Assembly (NCBI GenBank): GCA_003260075.1
Contig: QLIY01000279.1
Location: 108,989 to 172,988 of the forward strand
Direction of reading: 5' to 3'
Length of the DNA stretch: 64,000 nucleotides
DNA from: Phallusia mammillata
Taxonomy: Eukaryota > Chordata > Ascidiacea > Phlebobranchia > Ascidiidae
The position numbers were made by a program, and so were the translations under genes. Below the pieces are notes generated by a model that saw only the letters and a program-made list of their open reading frames with translations, was not told the DNA's origin and did not search any database. Position 1 is the stretch's first letter. The number at the start of each line of letters is the position of its first letter. Below are positions 1-12,601 of this stretch, in pieces.

Positions 1-39
1 GTAAATTCAGTCAAAAAAAGAGTAAAGGACCGTTTATGA

Positions 40-240
40 GTTTAATGATGAAAATAACGGCCCAAATAGACTTAAAAGGCTCTGTTTTTTTATCTTATAC
101 GTGACTCAAGTGGATATAAACGGGTGTAACTGATGTAGCCACTCAGGGGGGGGGGGAGCATTTGCCAAAACGTTTAAAATATAAAAGCATGACATGTGGC
201 TTTTTGACGTCTATTTGGGCCGTTATTTTCATCATTAAAC
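40..240. mobile_element. MITE with perfect 32-bp terminal inverted repeats
   Basis: The 32 bases at 40-71 are the exact reverse complement of 209-240, with about 137 bp between them and no coding potential. The arms contain the core AATAACGGCCCAAATAGAC. A shorter relative with the same core lies at 25232-25311. The superfamily is not clear. A run of 11 G at 146-156 interrupts the inner part and is probably an assembly spacer. Confidence 0.75.
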
Positions 241-529
241 AGATCCGTATGTAGAAAAATTTGTTAACCTTAACACACAACATAATTTTAGTCTGAAAAA
301 ATTACATTATTATGTATTATGCCATGCTTGATTGCCTAAAGCTCGTTCGGCAACACTCTTCAACCGTGCAAACTTACTTGCATTCTGGTCTGAATCCGCA
401 AAAGTGTGCAAAAAGCGGCATAAGTCCTTTGGTGCACAACATTCCTTTCGTCAACACACACTCGTTGAAACTCTATGACATAATCTTTGTTTAAGCTTTG
501 TTAATCTGTTCCGAATAGTGGATTACGAA

Positions 530-699
530 GAGTAGTGAGATTCAGCCAGTTCTATAGAACCGTTTCACGAAATTGTATGAAATCAGCTAACCGGTTAGCA
601 CTACTGGTTACTGTCCATGAACTTTTTGTAACAGAACCGGCTGAAAAATATGACCTTTGTGATAGAACTGGCTGACAAGCAATTTGTATTCCACCGCTG
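530..699. mobile_element. hAT-like MITE, AGTAGTGAGATTC family
   Basis: Left end AGTAGTGAGATTC and right end TATTCCACCGCTG match the ends of the elements at 32219-32370 and 46573-46750. It is flanked by ATTACGAA (522-529) and GTTACGAA (700-707), a 7/8 match to an 8-bp target duplication as expected for hAT. The right end and its flank occur a second time at 768-838 after a G10 run. Confidence 0.7.
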
Positions 700-838
700 G
701 TTACGAAATAGGAGAATACTAGTTCAAGAGAACTTTGTTATAAAAGGATGGTCTTATGGGGGGGGGGTATTCCACCGCTGGTTACGAATGAGGAGAATAC
801 TAGTTCAAGAGAACTTTGTTATAAAAGGATGGTCTTAT
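687..838. repeat. Direct 71-bp duplication split by G10
   Basis: Bases 687-757 and 768-838 are nearly identical and are separated only by ten G at 758-767. This is the clearest example of the copy / G10 / copy pattern seen throughout the window. Confidence 0.9.
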
Positions 839-929
839 TTTATATTGCAAAAAAGATATCAGGTCTATGTTTGAATTTATTGCCGAACTGTGTGATTCTC
901 AGGCGTTAATCAGGCTTCAACGAGCTTCT

Positions 930-1275
930 CTAATCGTCTTGACCACAATGTTCCAAAAGTGTAATGATGCGGTCTACATGTCCCCATAAAACTATTTCTT
1001 TTATCAAACACTGGTTACAATGACTTGACGGTTTGAAAAGCCATTCACAACGGTTCAGTCGGCTACACTTCCTTACCTGGTTTTTCTCTGCTTCTGTAAA
1101 GTTGTTTCGGGGCCGGTTCATGTTAACTTGACCTTGACGTTTCTTGAACCCGAAGCGCTGAAAGTAATAAGCGGATACCATACGATCTATCGGATCCCGA
1201 ATCACGTTGATATAGATTGGAAAATCCATTTCAAGTCTTTCACACGAAAACAAAGCAAGTTTGATGGGTCAAATA
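930..1275 (-). CDS. Sulfotransferase exon 3: 3'-phosphate motif, frameshifted
   Basis: The acceptor GTTAG is at 1280-1276. The first part reads YLTHQTCFVFV in the frame set by exon 2 and meets TGA. The part with MDFPIYINVIRDPIDRMVSAYY is one frame away. The conserved region continues to LIKEIVLWGHVDRIITLLEH and stops at TAG (932-930), earlier than known family members. Confidence 0.75.
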
Positions 1276-3593
1276 CTAACAGTAATCCAGCCTCTATGAG
1301 GGACAATGATTAGTTAGGTGGCTTTTATGAACAAAATCACTTTTCACTCTTGTTCTATGAGTAGTGGATCCCAATCTGGGGTTTCGTAGACCCACATGGG
1401 GTCCAGATGGTTAACAAGATTATGAAACTTGTCAATAGGGTTAAAAGGAATTTATAAAATTGGCTTTATTACTACAAACAAAAATTAAGAATTCCTTCCT
1501 GCTCAAGCCTCCCGGGCCCGTTTGACACAGAAACAGGCCAGGACAAGTTTTTAAAGTTAAAATCTCGCCACGGGCTAGATGTGTTGGCCGTTGCCCAAAA
1601 AGTTTTGCGTGATCGACCAACAAACAAATTCGGTATTTACCTGCTAAAATCGACATAGGGTAGTTGAGAAATCGTTAGTGTATCGGATGATTTGCTCATC
1701 ACATATTTTGCAAGAACTCCCTGAAATGACCAAACATAGAAGCGTTTGTGAAAATGTAACGTATAGCTTTATGGATTAATTTTTTTAGGGGGGCGTTTAG
1801 TTATTGAAGATACTACATTAATACATATTTAGCAATTGGTAAAACTCAAAATATGTGTAAAGTAAAATAACGTACATCTTAAAATAAAGAATCAGCAAAA
1901 TGTCTAAATGTTCCTTTATATCAGGGGTTCCCAACCGGTGGTACGCGTACCACTAGTGGTACGCGAGTAGCTTCTGTTTTGTTCACAAAAACCTCAATTT
2001 GCAACTTTATATTTTGTTTGTCTGGTTTTTTTTACAAAAAAAAACAGTCCCCAGGCCTATTGTCATTGTTACGTAACTATTCCTGTTGTTTCGTATCATT
2101 ACGATCTTCAAAATACAGGTCATGTCAATTCTCAACAAAAAGCATAGTTGCTACTTGCTATGAAAAGCCGAACAACGCTGCGGCACAGTGGGCGTTAATT
2201 ATGTCAAATGATTGCTCTTGATAGATATATCTACTGTTTTGGTGCTTAAGATAGCGTTGAATGAAATATGATTCAAACAAATTAGTTGTTCTGCAAGAAG
2301 TGGTACCATAGAGCACTGTAGAGCACATTAGTGCTCTATGGTGGTACGCGTGGCAGTGCAGAGCGTCCAGGTGGTACGGGATCGTAAAAAGGTTGGGAAC
2401 CCCTGCTTTATATAGTATCAAACAAAAAGACGTTTAAAAGAAGTATTTGGCACGTTTAGTATCTTTTGTTATATTTGATGCTACATTACCATAATTAGAA
2501 TTAGCTGCTGCACAATTAGCAACGCACAAAAACAATAAATCAACTTTTTTAACCAACAAGACTTTTCTTACTTCTAAGTTGTCACCGTAGACTTTTTGGA
2601 TATTGTGGTGATCGAAGGTATTGAGATTATAATTCAACTTGGCAGAAATCCTTCGTAAAGTCCATATCATGGTGGTGCTCCCACACTTGGCAACCCGATT
2701 GTAAAAAACGACTCTGGTATCGTTGACCTCTGTCGGCACCGTCCAATTGCTGTTCAGTTGGGAGTCGGTCAACCGTAAAGAGCCCGAGAGTGGGTGTGGC
2801 GTAACCTGGTGGACGATCGTACCTGAAAAAAATAGAAAAACATTCAGTAAAATGTTTGACTCCTGAGTTTTGTGATTGCATTTACTATGGCTATTATGTT
2901 TTTAAGTCAGTTAAATTCAATCAAAAGGTAAATAAAACAGCAAGGCGTTTTAAACGTCGTGAACGCTGTCGTAACATTACCGAAACAAACGATATCATTC
3001 AGTAAGACAATATGTACGTTTCGGGTTTATACAAGATGGTAGCTACCGATTTCAAATGTTAATACAAGCATGTAGGCTACAAATGATTAATTAAGAAGGA
3101 AGTGTTTCTAACTCAAAATCAGTAGACACGAGGTTGTTAATCGAGATATATATTTTACTAATGCAGGCATTGTCAGTCTATAAAAACTGCAAACAACGAA
3201 GGTAAAATAAAAGAGAACAGATGCAAAAGCATACAAAATAATATAGTAAAAAACTTAAAACACTAAAATCATTTATATATATCTAGTTTGGTTAACACAG
3301 TCTACACCGGAACAAAAGCATAAATCTGACGAGGACGAATCTCAGTGATCGTGAACATTAACATGTCTACTATTAGAGGGGCAGATCCTGTGCATAGCAT
3401 TTATGTTTACCGAAGCATGTACAACGGTTTAAAATTTGGAATAAGTGGTCACAATAACATGTTTCATACAAATTACTAACTTACCTTTTGTGATGGTGGT
3501 TATTATAGTAGAGCTTGAGATATAGGTTAGAAGCATGCTACCAACCAAAAGAAACAACAGTATAGTGCGTCGTATGGATTGCCTAGATACCAT
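930..3593 (-). CDS. Heparan/uronyl 2-O-sulfotransferase family gene (frameshifted, possibly decayed)
   Basis: Three exons on the minus strand: 3593-3485, 2822-2572 and 1275-930. The product is a type II Golgi membrane protein that transfers sulfate from PAPS to uronic acid residues of glycosaminoglycans; family membership is from recognition (HS2ST/UST). Visible signatures are an N-terminal signal anchor, the 5'-phosphosulfate loop RVAKCGSTT and the 3'-phosphate motif INVIRDPIDRMVSAYYF. Exon 1 (109 nt) plus exon 2 (251 nt) end in phase 0, and exon 3 starts in phase 0 as LTHQTCFVFV, but the RDP part lies in another frame, so a one-base frameshift is needed near 1238-1246. The frame stops at 930, before the C-terminal region normal for the family. 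It is therefore either a pseudogene or affected by sequence errors. A hAT element sits in intron 2. The gene is divergent to NCAM, about 5.7 kb away. Confidence 0.75.
1922..2405. mobile_element. hAT-like non-autonomous element, 484 bp
   Basis: It begins CAGGGGTTCCCAACC and ends GGTTGGGAACCCCTG. It is flanked on both sides by the exact 8-bp duplication CTTTATAT (1914-1921 and 2406-2413). It contains GTGGTACGCG-type inner repeats and no transposase. It lies in intron 2 of the sulfotransferase gene. Related pieces are at 44651-44920 and 63409 onward. Confidence 0.9.
2572..2822 (-). CDS. Sulfotransferase exon 2: PAPS-binding loop
   Basis: The acceptor TTTTTTTCAG precedes 2822. The exon joins exon 1 in phase and encodes a short stem, then VVFYNRVAKCGSTTMIW, the 5'-PSB loop of the family, then a helix region ending in KVYGDNLE. 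The donor is GAA/GTAAGA. Confidence 0.85.
3485..3593 (-). CDS. Sulfotransferase exon 1: signal anchor
   Basis: ATG at 3593-3591. It encodes 36 residues, MVSRQSIRRT followed by the hydrophobic stretch ILLFLLVGSMLLTYI, typical of a Golgi type II anchor with basic residues on the cytoplasmic side. It ends in phase 1 at a good donor (G/GTAAGT). Confidence 0.8.
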
Positions 3594-6500
3594 CCCTGTA
3601 TCGTGTTTGAAGACTATACTGGTATTTCCGTAAAATAGGTCTACTTGAACTGTTTCATTGATACGATTGTTATTAATCGAACAATTCCATTATTGTTACG
3701 AAGGCACATAAACCATGTAATGATTTGTTGGTTGCAAATTTGCTTGATAATTTCTGCTTCAAAATGTTGAATTCAGTTTTCTTTGTTTCACTGTAGTAAA
3801 GTAAAAAGGCATTTTTGTAAACTATAACGCTCATGTACAATTAATAAAAATGTCAACAAATTGTCTAAATGTACCTTACCGCATCAAAAAGAATCTGCAG
3901 ATCAAATAGAAACAGAAATTGCACCATAAACTAAAATCAGTAATTCCAATGAAAACGCACTGGATTATGCAGTCGTTAAAGAATGACATGCTTTATACCC
4001 GAAGTTTAGACACATATTTTTATCCACATGGGCATTAATGTCTTAGAAAATTAGATAGTTAAGCATGCTTCTTTTAACGGCAAGCATGGGCCAGTATGTT
4101 TATCATAGAAATCTAGTTTACTGTTCTATAATCAACATAATTGATTAGTTGAGAAGTATACTACATATCAATTTGTAAATTGCGACTAGATCAACTTTTC
4201 TGGTCCTAGAAGCCTTAAAGCTGTAATAAGCTAGGCATGTTTCTACCTCAATTTTGCATCATCGAAATAAACTTTACAAAAGCTTTTCCGCCACCTCTAA
4301 CTTGCAGCACAGCTCGAAACACCTTGGTCGCACGAAAATAACGTACAAAAGCGGCTATGTAACCTAAAATCTCAAGTATAGCAGGCCATAAACAGGTTGC
4401 ACTGAAAGTTGACTGCAGAATTGCCCCAAGGCAGACGGAATTTTCGTTTGGTCGGTGCCAAAAAGTGTCGATGCTCTTTAGCGCTATTTAACGGAATTAG
4501 AAATAAAATAGCTATCCACTTGCGGAAAAATAACATGCATTTGTAACCAAATCGACTTCGTAATGGAAGGATCTGTTCGGATTTCGGAACCGAATATTTA
4601 GGTATAAATAAAGTAGAACAAGCTGTATTATGATGATGACATTGCTTGGAAATCGCATTCAGGGGCGTCTTAGATTATAAACTAGAAAAAATAGCTTAAA
4701 AAGACGAGAAAATGATCCAAAAGCACTTGACCAAAACAATGAGCCAATTAAATGGGATTTGCTATGTGAACTTCTTAAACATGGAGCCAAAATTTTAAAC
4801 GTTTATACACGCTAAGTAAGTATAGTAAGTAAGTACTAAGGCAGTGGGCTGACAACATAATGTGTGCCGCACCACCAAAACTTACGGAGGGCTTGAACTT
4901 GCCTTTTAAAAACGTCGATCGATAAAGTGCTGCACGCGCCAGCCACTCACCCGCACACACCTATTGTTATTGAGAGCTCAAAGAGGATTTGACGAAAGTC
5001 AAGTACACTGAACTTTTTGGATGAGAGCTGGTGGATTTATCCGGTGGTTGATAGTTCGGTCTACGATAGAATTGGCTTTGTAGGTTTAATTTGTGTTGTA
5101 GTAGGAAGGTTTTACGTAAAAACGATGTTCGGCGTTCTGAAGTGCCTAGTTTTGTGTTGTTAAAAAAAGATTAGAACGAGGCGAAGATTTTTTTAAACTT
5201 GCTTACTGTCTTACTTTTTCGTCTCTATGGCAGTAGTAAAAGTAAGTTGATAAAAGTAAGAAACGGTAAAAATACGCCAAGAGTAGGTTACGGCGTTACG
5301 CCAAGAGTCTCGTCGCAAAGGCATCGGCGCTGACCATTGGCGTAGTCAGGGAGGCAAGGACACAAAAAATAAAAATGCACATTTTGGCACCATAAATCGG
5401 TGTTTCGAAAGGAATTGTAAACAGTAAAAATGTTTGCCCTCTTGCAAGTTTTTACCCAAATTTTGTAAGGCTCGCTTGTACTAAGAAGCCGATTACGCAT
5501 GGGCGCAAAAAGTTTGGTCTGTGAAGGCTTATACAATGACATGCGGTTTTTATTTACATGAAATGACAAACCATGAAAAAATTTTTAACATTTGGGTATT
5601 AAAGAATGGACAATCCCGCTATGTGTGGCCAACTGCCAAACTATTTAGCACGAAAAACGCATCAAAAATCGAAATTGACCGTTACTGACTTGTAAGGGCC
5701 ACCGGAAGAATCATGTATGAGAGCAACATTTTTTTGTCTAATATTGTTTTCCGTTACAAAGTAGAAGTTGGTTTTTCAAAAATCAATACTACACAAGAAT
5801 TTGAACTAAGTAAAAACGGCGCTTGGCGCAAGCTAAACGACTCACTTTAATGTAATAATCGATTGGCTATGACATCACAACGGCAATATTAAGTTCACAT
5901 CGATTGGTAATGGGTCATGTGGCACGGAGAGTCAAACTGTGTGAGCAAAACGAAGTGGTTCAGTTCAGTTGGGAATAAAGCATTCCTTTGGATAGAAGGA
6001 AATTGCAATGTTTTTGTCAGGGGAATAGAAAATCTGGCAGCGGTGTTTGGCCTTTGTGACGGGAATGTAAATTGTAGCGGAAAGTAGTGGCGTTTACATC
6101 CAAAACTTTTTAAGTCAGCTAAGAATGGAAAGTATTTTCCTAGCAGCGAAATCTGACGATGAAATCTATATATATTAGGAATCTATATATTTCGCCTTAT
6201 TTCATATTCAGTTTTTATTTAAATGGAAACATTCTTAGTTATTTAATCACACAAACGGCGTTCGTCGATGACCAACTGACCATGCTGCCTGTTGAAGGGT
6301 CAGATTTTGTTCAGTTCAAATACTCTCAGTTTTTTAAATCAAGTCACAAAATTGGTACATTTTAAATACTATTTCGATAACTAGTGTGTTACCCTTTGCA
6401 TTGTAATAAATATCTTCGCTTAGTTTTGATACACAATATTTTTTTACGGAATTCGAAACCATATTGCCGAAACAAACCACTTCTAATACTGAAAGCATTT

Positions 6501-9268
6501 GTACGACATATGTTACCCGTTTTATTCGTCTTTTACAATATGGTCAGTTACTGGGCAGCAGCAGAATGGGCGTATTTCTAAATTAAATTACACGGCTCCT
6601 CGATTTCATTCGTCCAGCGCAAAAATTGTAAAAATCGCTATAATTCTTTTTCGCTCCTGCCCATGGGACATCCGGCCTTGTTATGACCTCCATGACGTCA
6701 CAGTGCTCGCCGAGGCTATCCGTAATAAGCATATGACGGTTTGGGTGGATTTTAAGAGCCCAGTGGCTCGTTAGAGAAATCATCTGAGACCTGATCCAAA
6801 TGTCAGAATTCTTGGGCAGTATTGTGGATTGCTCAGTGGGTTTGCGCAGTAAACCATATCTTGTTGTTCAGTAACATTTTAGGATAAAAATGTTGTTTTA
6901 AAATGTTTCGTGCAATACTTAATAGCTTGAATTTTATTTGTTTTCTTCAATGAGAGTAATATATGCGTTTAGTTCAAGGTTCATACGTGGCCTACATGTA
7001 ACGACAGTAAGAAGTTTTTTTGTCTTGTGATTTTATCCACTCAAACATACTAAACTAAGCAAACCAATCACCCAGAAGAAAACATTTTTTTAGGTTCGTA
7101 TTCCACCAAATGCATAGGCTAAACGTTAGCTCAGATAGGCTACAAAATGCATTGTACTGATATAAATCACACAAGCGTGTGAGCAAATCAGTTTGTTGGG
7201 GTGTAGCAGCTAAATGGCAGCTACAGATTTTCAGTTTGAAAAAATTAAAGGTCGTTTTTATCTTTTGTTTTTGCCCTTAAAAATGAACATTCTTAAGAGT
7301 TTTTCCACTGTTCTGTCATCTAGTATGGATTAATAGCCTATATTTCATGATTTTTGAATCGATGCTGGTATTATATTCCTAGTAGTACCAAAAAACGAGC
7401 TTATAAGCTTATAGTGTATGCACTATATTGGCCCTGTTGTGAAAGGAAAAGGATTTTTGAGATTTTTAAAAAGATGTTTATCACTTCCGTCTTTAAGTTT
7501 TAACTCTAATTACAAAAAGTCACCAAAATAAAACAAACAATTAAAGGATACGTGACATGAAACGCGATCGAGACAAAATCTTGTACAAAATCTGAAGATT
7601 ATACAGGGTTTTATTAAAATATTTGTGGGCTTTTGCCGATACTTTTGACACCAATGCGTTTAGACTCTTTGCGGATAGTTGCTTTTGCAATAAAAAACTT
7701 GTGTTTTTGTTCAAACTGTTTGCAGGCTAATTGACATAGTCCAGTCCATAACATACTATGCATTTGATATCAAAGGATTTGCTTATTGTTGTTTGTTTAA
7801 GCTTTCGGAAATAAACTGTTTATTGTGGTAGTTTATCCGATATATGTCAACATTTGCGCAGCTATGCGACGAAAAGCTTACAGGATATCAAACTAGGTTG
7901 CACGTGTTCAGTGCTGCACGCAATACGCCGTCAACGGCAAGTGCACCAATTAAATTGGCCAATCAGTACTTGTGCTTTCGGGCGAAGCGCTACGGCGCGA
8001 TTAGAAGTGTGCGAGGGCACGGGAAGGTCTGCTATGCCCAACGTGCGCCATCTGTCCGCTCGGCTATGAATAATTCAAGGCCTTTTTTCCCAAGCACACG
8101 CAGTCCAACTGCTCAAGGGAACCACACACCCATTTGTTAGTGAGAAAGAGCGAGTGGTCGGGTGCGCTTTAAACTCATTTTTTGCTGCCTATGGCCTTCA
8201 GGGAGCGCATGTTTCTGCGATCCAGCGGTGCACTTTGCTCAGGGAGTTAGTTGGGTTGTTTCTATTGTCAGTCTGGTACGTTAGTAGAGCACTATTAGAT
8301 CGGCCTGGCTCTATCGATTTTTGTGTCGGCTTTGCAAAACTTGCGCTACGTCAAAATATGTTTTTCTCGTCGCTTGTTTTCCAGCGCTAAGCAAAGTTCA
8401 GTTAAGACTTTCTGTGTATTCATATTTAATGTGTAGAAAAAACCTTGAATATGCTTTTGACAACAGAGGTACGTAGACAGGTGGTCAACTTTTTAAGTTG
8501 AGGTTTTTTTAGTCAATAAGTCATTATTTGAATGTAAAATTAAAATACAAGTCATGGGTTGTTTATTTGTTGTTACTGTGCAGTGTGCATATATCGTAAA
8601 ATATAACTTTTAAAGGAATACATTACAATTCAAAAAAATAAATAAAAAAGATTTTTATAAGAACCGGTTACCACAAACATAAGTGCATTATGACGTCTGC
8701 AAGTAAAGCGTGAATGATTTAAGATGCGCGAAAAATTGTAATCGGCACACGCTTTTTTTTCAGCACACGATGTACTATTAAGTTTATCCGTATTAGTTTC
8801 GTTGTGCAGAACGATTGTGAAGTTTTGATTGTATTTGCAAATCGATTCAAAACCACCTTTTTCACATAAAAGTGGTAATTACGTATAGTAATGCTGTTGT
8901 ACAATTTGTGCAATATCATTTTTTTAGTAATTATTTTGGTGAAATACTGTTTCTTTAAATTATATTTTGTACAAAATGCAGTATATTTTGTACAAAATGC
9001 AGCATATTTGTGCAAAAGTGTTTTTGGAATAAACAAATTCCAAATTTTTGGAATAAAGAAAAAACTGTAGTAAAGAGTATTTTTGGTAAATGGAACCCAG
9101 TATACTTTTGTAAATAACCTATATTTCTTCAGATTGTTTGAACAATATTATTCTTTTAAAATATTGTATCAGAAAACTTCACAGGCAACCAATTTAAAGT
9201 TTTTTTGAGGCCACTGTGTGAGTTGTGCAAGAATTCACTTGTGATTAGTGGAAAAAAAACATTGCAAG
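3594..9268. other. Intergenic region, no gene recognised
   Basis: This is the head-to-head interval between the minus-strand sulfotransferase gene and plus-strand NCAM. I found no exon with a recognisable domain. Bases 7840-8400 are richer in CpG than the surroundings and contain a CCAATCAG box near 7958, so they could hold the NCAM promoter or a 5' untranslated exon, but this is only a suggestion. Confidence 0.5.
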
Positions 9269-9311
9269 ATGAAGATAGGATTTCTTACTTTACTACTACT
9301 TGGATCTGTTG
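9269..9311 (+). CDS. NCAM: NCAM exon 1: signal peptide
   Basis: ATG at 9269 preceded by GCAAG. It encodes MKIGFLTLLLLGSV and ends in phase 1 at G/GTAAGT. It joins the AAQDG start of exon 2, a plausible signal peptidase site. Confidence 0.85.
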
Positions 9312-12300
9312 GTAAGTGAGAAAATTTGCAAACTTTTTTAGAAGAAAGAATATAATTTGTAATTTTTTTGATTGAGTTTTTCCAATTAGCATTGAAACAT
9401 GCACAAGTGGACACTTGTATATAATCTTAGATTTAAGTCTTTTTTGATTTACCACAACAATATGACTAAATAGGCAACTATGTAAGTATTTATACACTTG
9501 AAAATATGATTTTAGTTCATAAACTGTTTCAGTGTTTATGGTGTGTAATATTTATTCCAATGATGCAAGGCTAAAATTAACAAATCAATAACTAGTGAAT
9601 AATGATTTTGCCAATAAATGGTATTTTTTTACATATCAATACAAATCCAATAATAAATCCATTTTTAAATAAGAGATAATAAGAACCAGACAGACACCAA
9701 TAGACTCGAGTGTCTGCCAACGTGGGACTTGTTTCATGTTCATTATTTCCCTACTGATCTCAGTAACTTCCTTCCTCTGTGCTCTGTTTTCGTGGGAATT
9801 ACAACCAGTGATAAGCTTGAGCTGTCTGATTTCAAATATTGTGCCCTCAGTGAAATTAGGAAACTTTGCATTACTTTTTAAACTTCTAAATTTTTATGTG
9901 TACACAATCAATTTTGGCATATCAACTGAATAATTAAAAATATGTTTTTAAAGAAAATTTAATTACCTTCAGTTAAAGACATGACTATAGACCAGGGGTT
10001 CCCAACCTTTTGCTGCTCGTACCCCTTCATCAGGTCTAAGCATTCTTCGTACTCCCAAAAAAAATCTAATGGAATTTTTCAAATATATATTGCTAAATCA
10101 AATTGGTTTTATAGCTCAATTAAACGTTTGTAAACCGTTTGTAGCAGATTTACAGCAAGACTGCATTGAATGCCTCCTTTATCTGTGCTTTTTCCCCTAA
10201 CTTTATGCTTTGTTTTTTATTGCTGGCAGCAAGTAAAGAAAAGCATTGTTATATGAGACATATCTGTTTGAGTAGCTGTTTCATGGCCCAAAGATCTTCG
10301 TAACCCTTGATGTTCAAACTCCCCAGTTGGGAACACCTGCTATAGACAATGTTTTAAAACTTAATCACAGCACATGATATTTTACTATTGCCAGCTACAT
10401 CAATAGTTTTTTTTACTAACAGCCAACAATGTGTCTGTTCAATGGAATTAAAATTAAAAGCAGATGGGCATGTAAAGTAAACTGCTGTATTTTTCTGTAG
10501 TTCATTATTGTAACATAAGATGAAGTGTAATAGTCTAACTGCAATTGCTTTTGTAAGTTTTGATTGTTATCCCATTGCCCAGAAAGCAATCAGTGTCTGC
10601 GCCCCCTGCGCTGTCACATAGTTTCGAATTGAACGTCAATCATTGCGAAAAGACAACGGCTCTTATCCGTTTGCAATTAACATACATTATCCCAATGGAG
10701 CAAGCTTGTGTAACAGGCGATATCGGATGACCCTTGTATTCCGTTCTGTCTTCCAGCGCTAAGTTTAATCGGTTCCTAAAGTAAATGAGGTTAAAGGCCA
10801 AACCTACATATATTATAGTGGTACCGATAGCCGTATGTACATGGTGTTATATTTTGTTGCGGTTTATGAAGTACAACCGACCAAGCAATTGTTTTATCGG
10901 TTGGACGATACGAGTATAGCTTTTAGCATGTATAGGTTGGGCCATGTTTGTGTCTTTAAGGTGACAAATACGTCTGCCGGGAGATTTGGTCTGTTGTTTA
11001 CGAGGCGTAATAACGTTTTATCGCCCTGCTGTCAAAAGACGGCGACAGCTCCATTCAGTTACAAGTTGTACAATGTTTTGACGAATTTCCCGCGGGAAAC
11101 GCAGGATTAAATCATTCGTATCCCATTGTGTGGGCTGTTAAAGTGTAGAAGTTCTTAAAGTTGCTGGGGAATGAGTATGATCCGTATATAGACGCATGCC
11201 AAAACTTTGTCGTTCATTATCAGACTGCGTACTGTTGATGAGAACTGCTTCAACATTAACGAAAGCATATAAAGGTTTGCTAAAACTATAACTGATTTTA
11301 CCCACAGAAGACAATGCAGCCTATGTCTTGTCACCAGCTGCACTAATTAGACCTCATAGGTCAGTGTGCATTGTATACTTCGTTTCATACGCCGATTTTT
11401 GGTAGTAAATGAAATGGAGACTATTGTATGGATGGACAAAGTGCGAAACATTCTCGTTATTAGTGACACCAATAGTTGTCCTTTGTAGAACCAATTAAAC
11501 TTCACCCAAACTTGACTGTTTAATATTTCAGTAGATCACTGATGCGTGTCCCCGTAGCTTCAGACATTCTCGTCCTTGGCTGACGTAACGCAATAACATA
11601 TCGATTAAACGTTCGATTAGTTAAGTCTGCTGGCCCGGGCGAAACCCAAAAGACAAAGAAGAATTTCTTTTTGATTTTGTTCTTCAGTTGATTTCCCGCG
11701 TGTACAGAGTCATTAAAATTTCCATTACATTTCTTTGTTGCTCAGTTAATGGATGTACGAGTCAGATATATATACGTGTTTTTTCATGTGATAGCTTTGA
11801 ACCTTCGATAACGGGTGTAAAGTGGATATCTGGTAATATGCCAAATCTTATACTTTGGCAAAAAATGCGGTATTTTAAGCAATAAGGACAGTAAATCGGC
11901 CGAAAATTGACTTAAAATACCGTATTTAAACACTACTGCGAGCGATGAAATTTTTATGTGATGTTTTTGATGTTTGACGTTTTTAGGAATGAAATGCCCG
12001 TATACAACAGATTCAGACACAGCAAATACACTTTACCACTCCGTACATGCTAAGAAGTTATTACTAACACAGACTGGCACATTTAAACGCGGCTTAGTTC
12101 AGTATTCGTGGTTCGCGCTAAAATCGCTTGAAAGTCAAACAAACCTCCCTAAATCTCCCAGCAGTTTTAACAAATTTGATCCGGCCTCTGCCTGCGGGTG
12201 GGCATTGTTATCAGTGGGTTTATGTTGATTGAGAGCCACGAAACTTACATAAACTAGTTCTTATCACAAAACTCCGTATGAAAATCCCCGCATTGACCCG

Positions 12301-12518
12301 ATTGCATTGTTTTTTTGCCGCTTGTGTATTGTAAGAGTTTATGGCAAGCTTATACCAGGCGTCTCGTTTAATGGATAATAGGGGTAAATTTAAACACGAT
12401 TGGTCTAATTTTGGTTTTTAGCTTAAGCAGATTTAGCGTTTGACAATTAAAACCCTGCAGCTTGTGGAAGGCAAAACATTTTTATGGCAAATTTCGGAAA
12501 TAAACTTATCTTAAAAAA

Positions 12519-12601
<83 letters not shown>

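Noticed and set aside
1128..1313. Plus-strand frame over the sulfotransferase exon
   Set aside because: Antisense to the exon with the RDP motif.
7844..8390. Open frames of 70-98 codons upstream of NCAM
   Set aside because: No recognisable domain, low-complexity composition and no splice support. The area may be promoter DNA instead.
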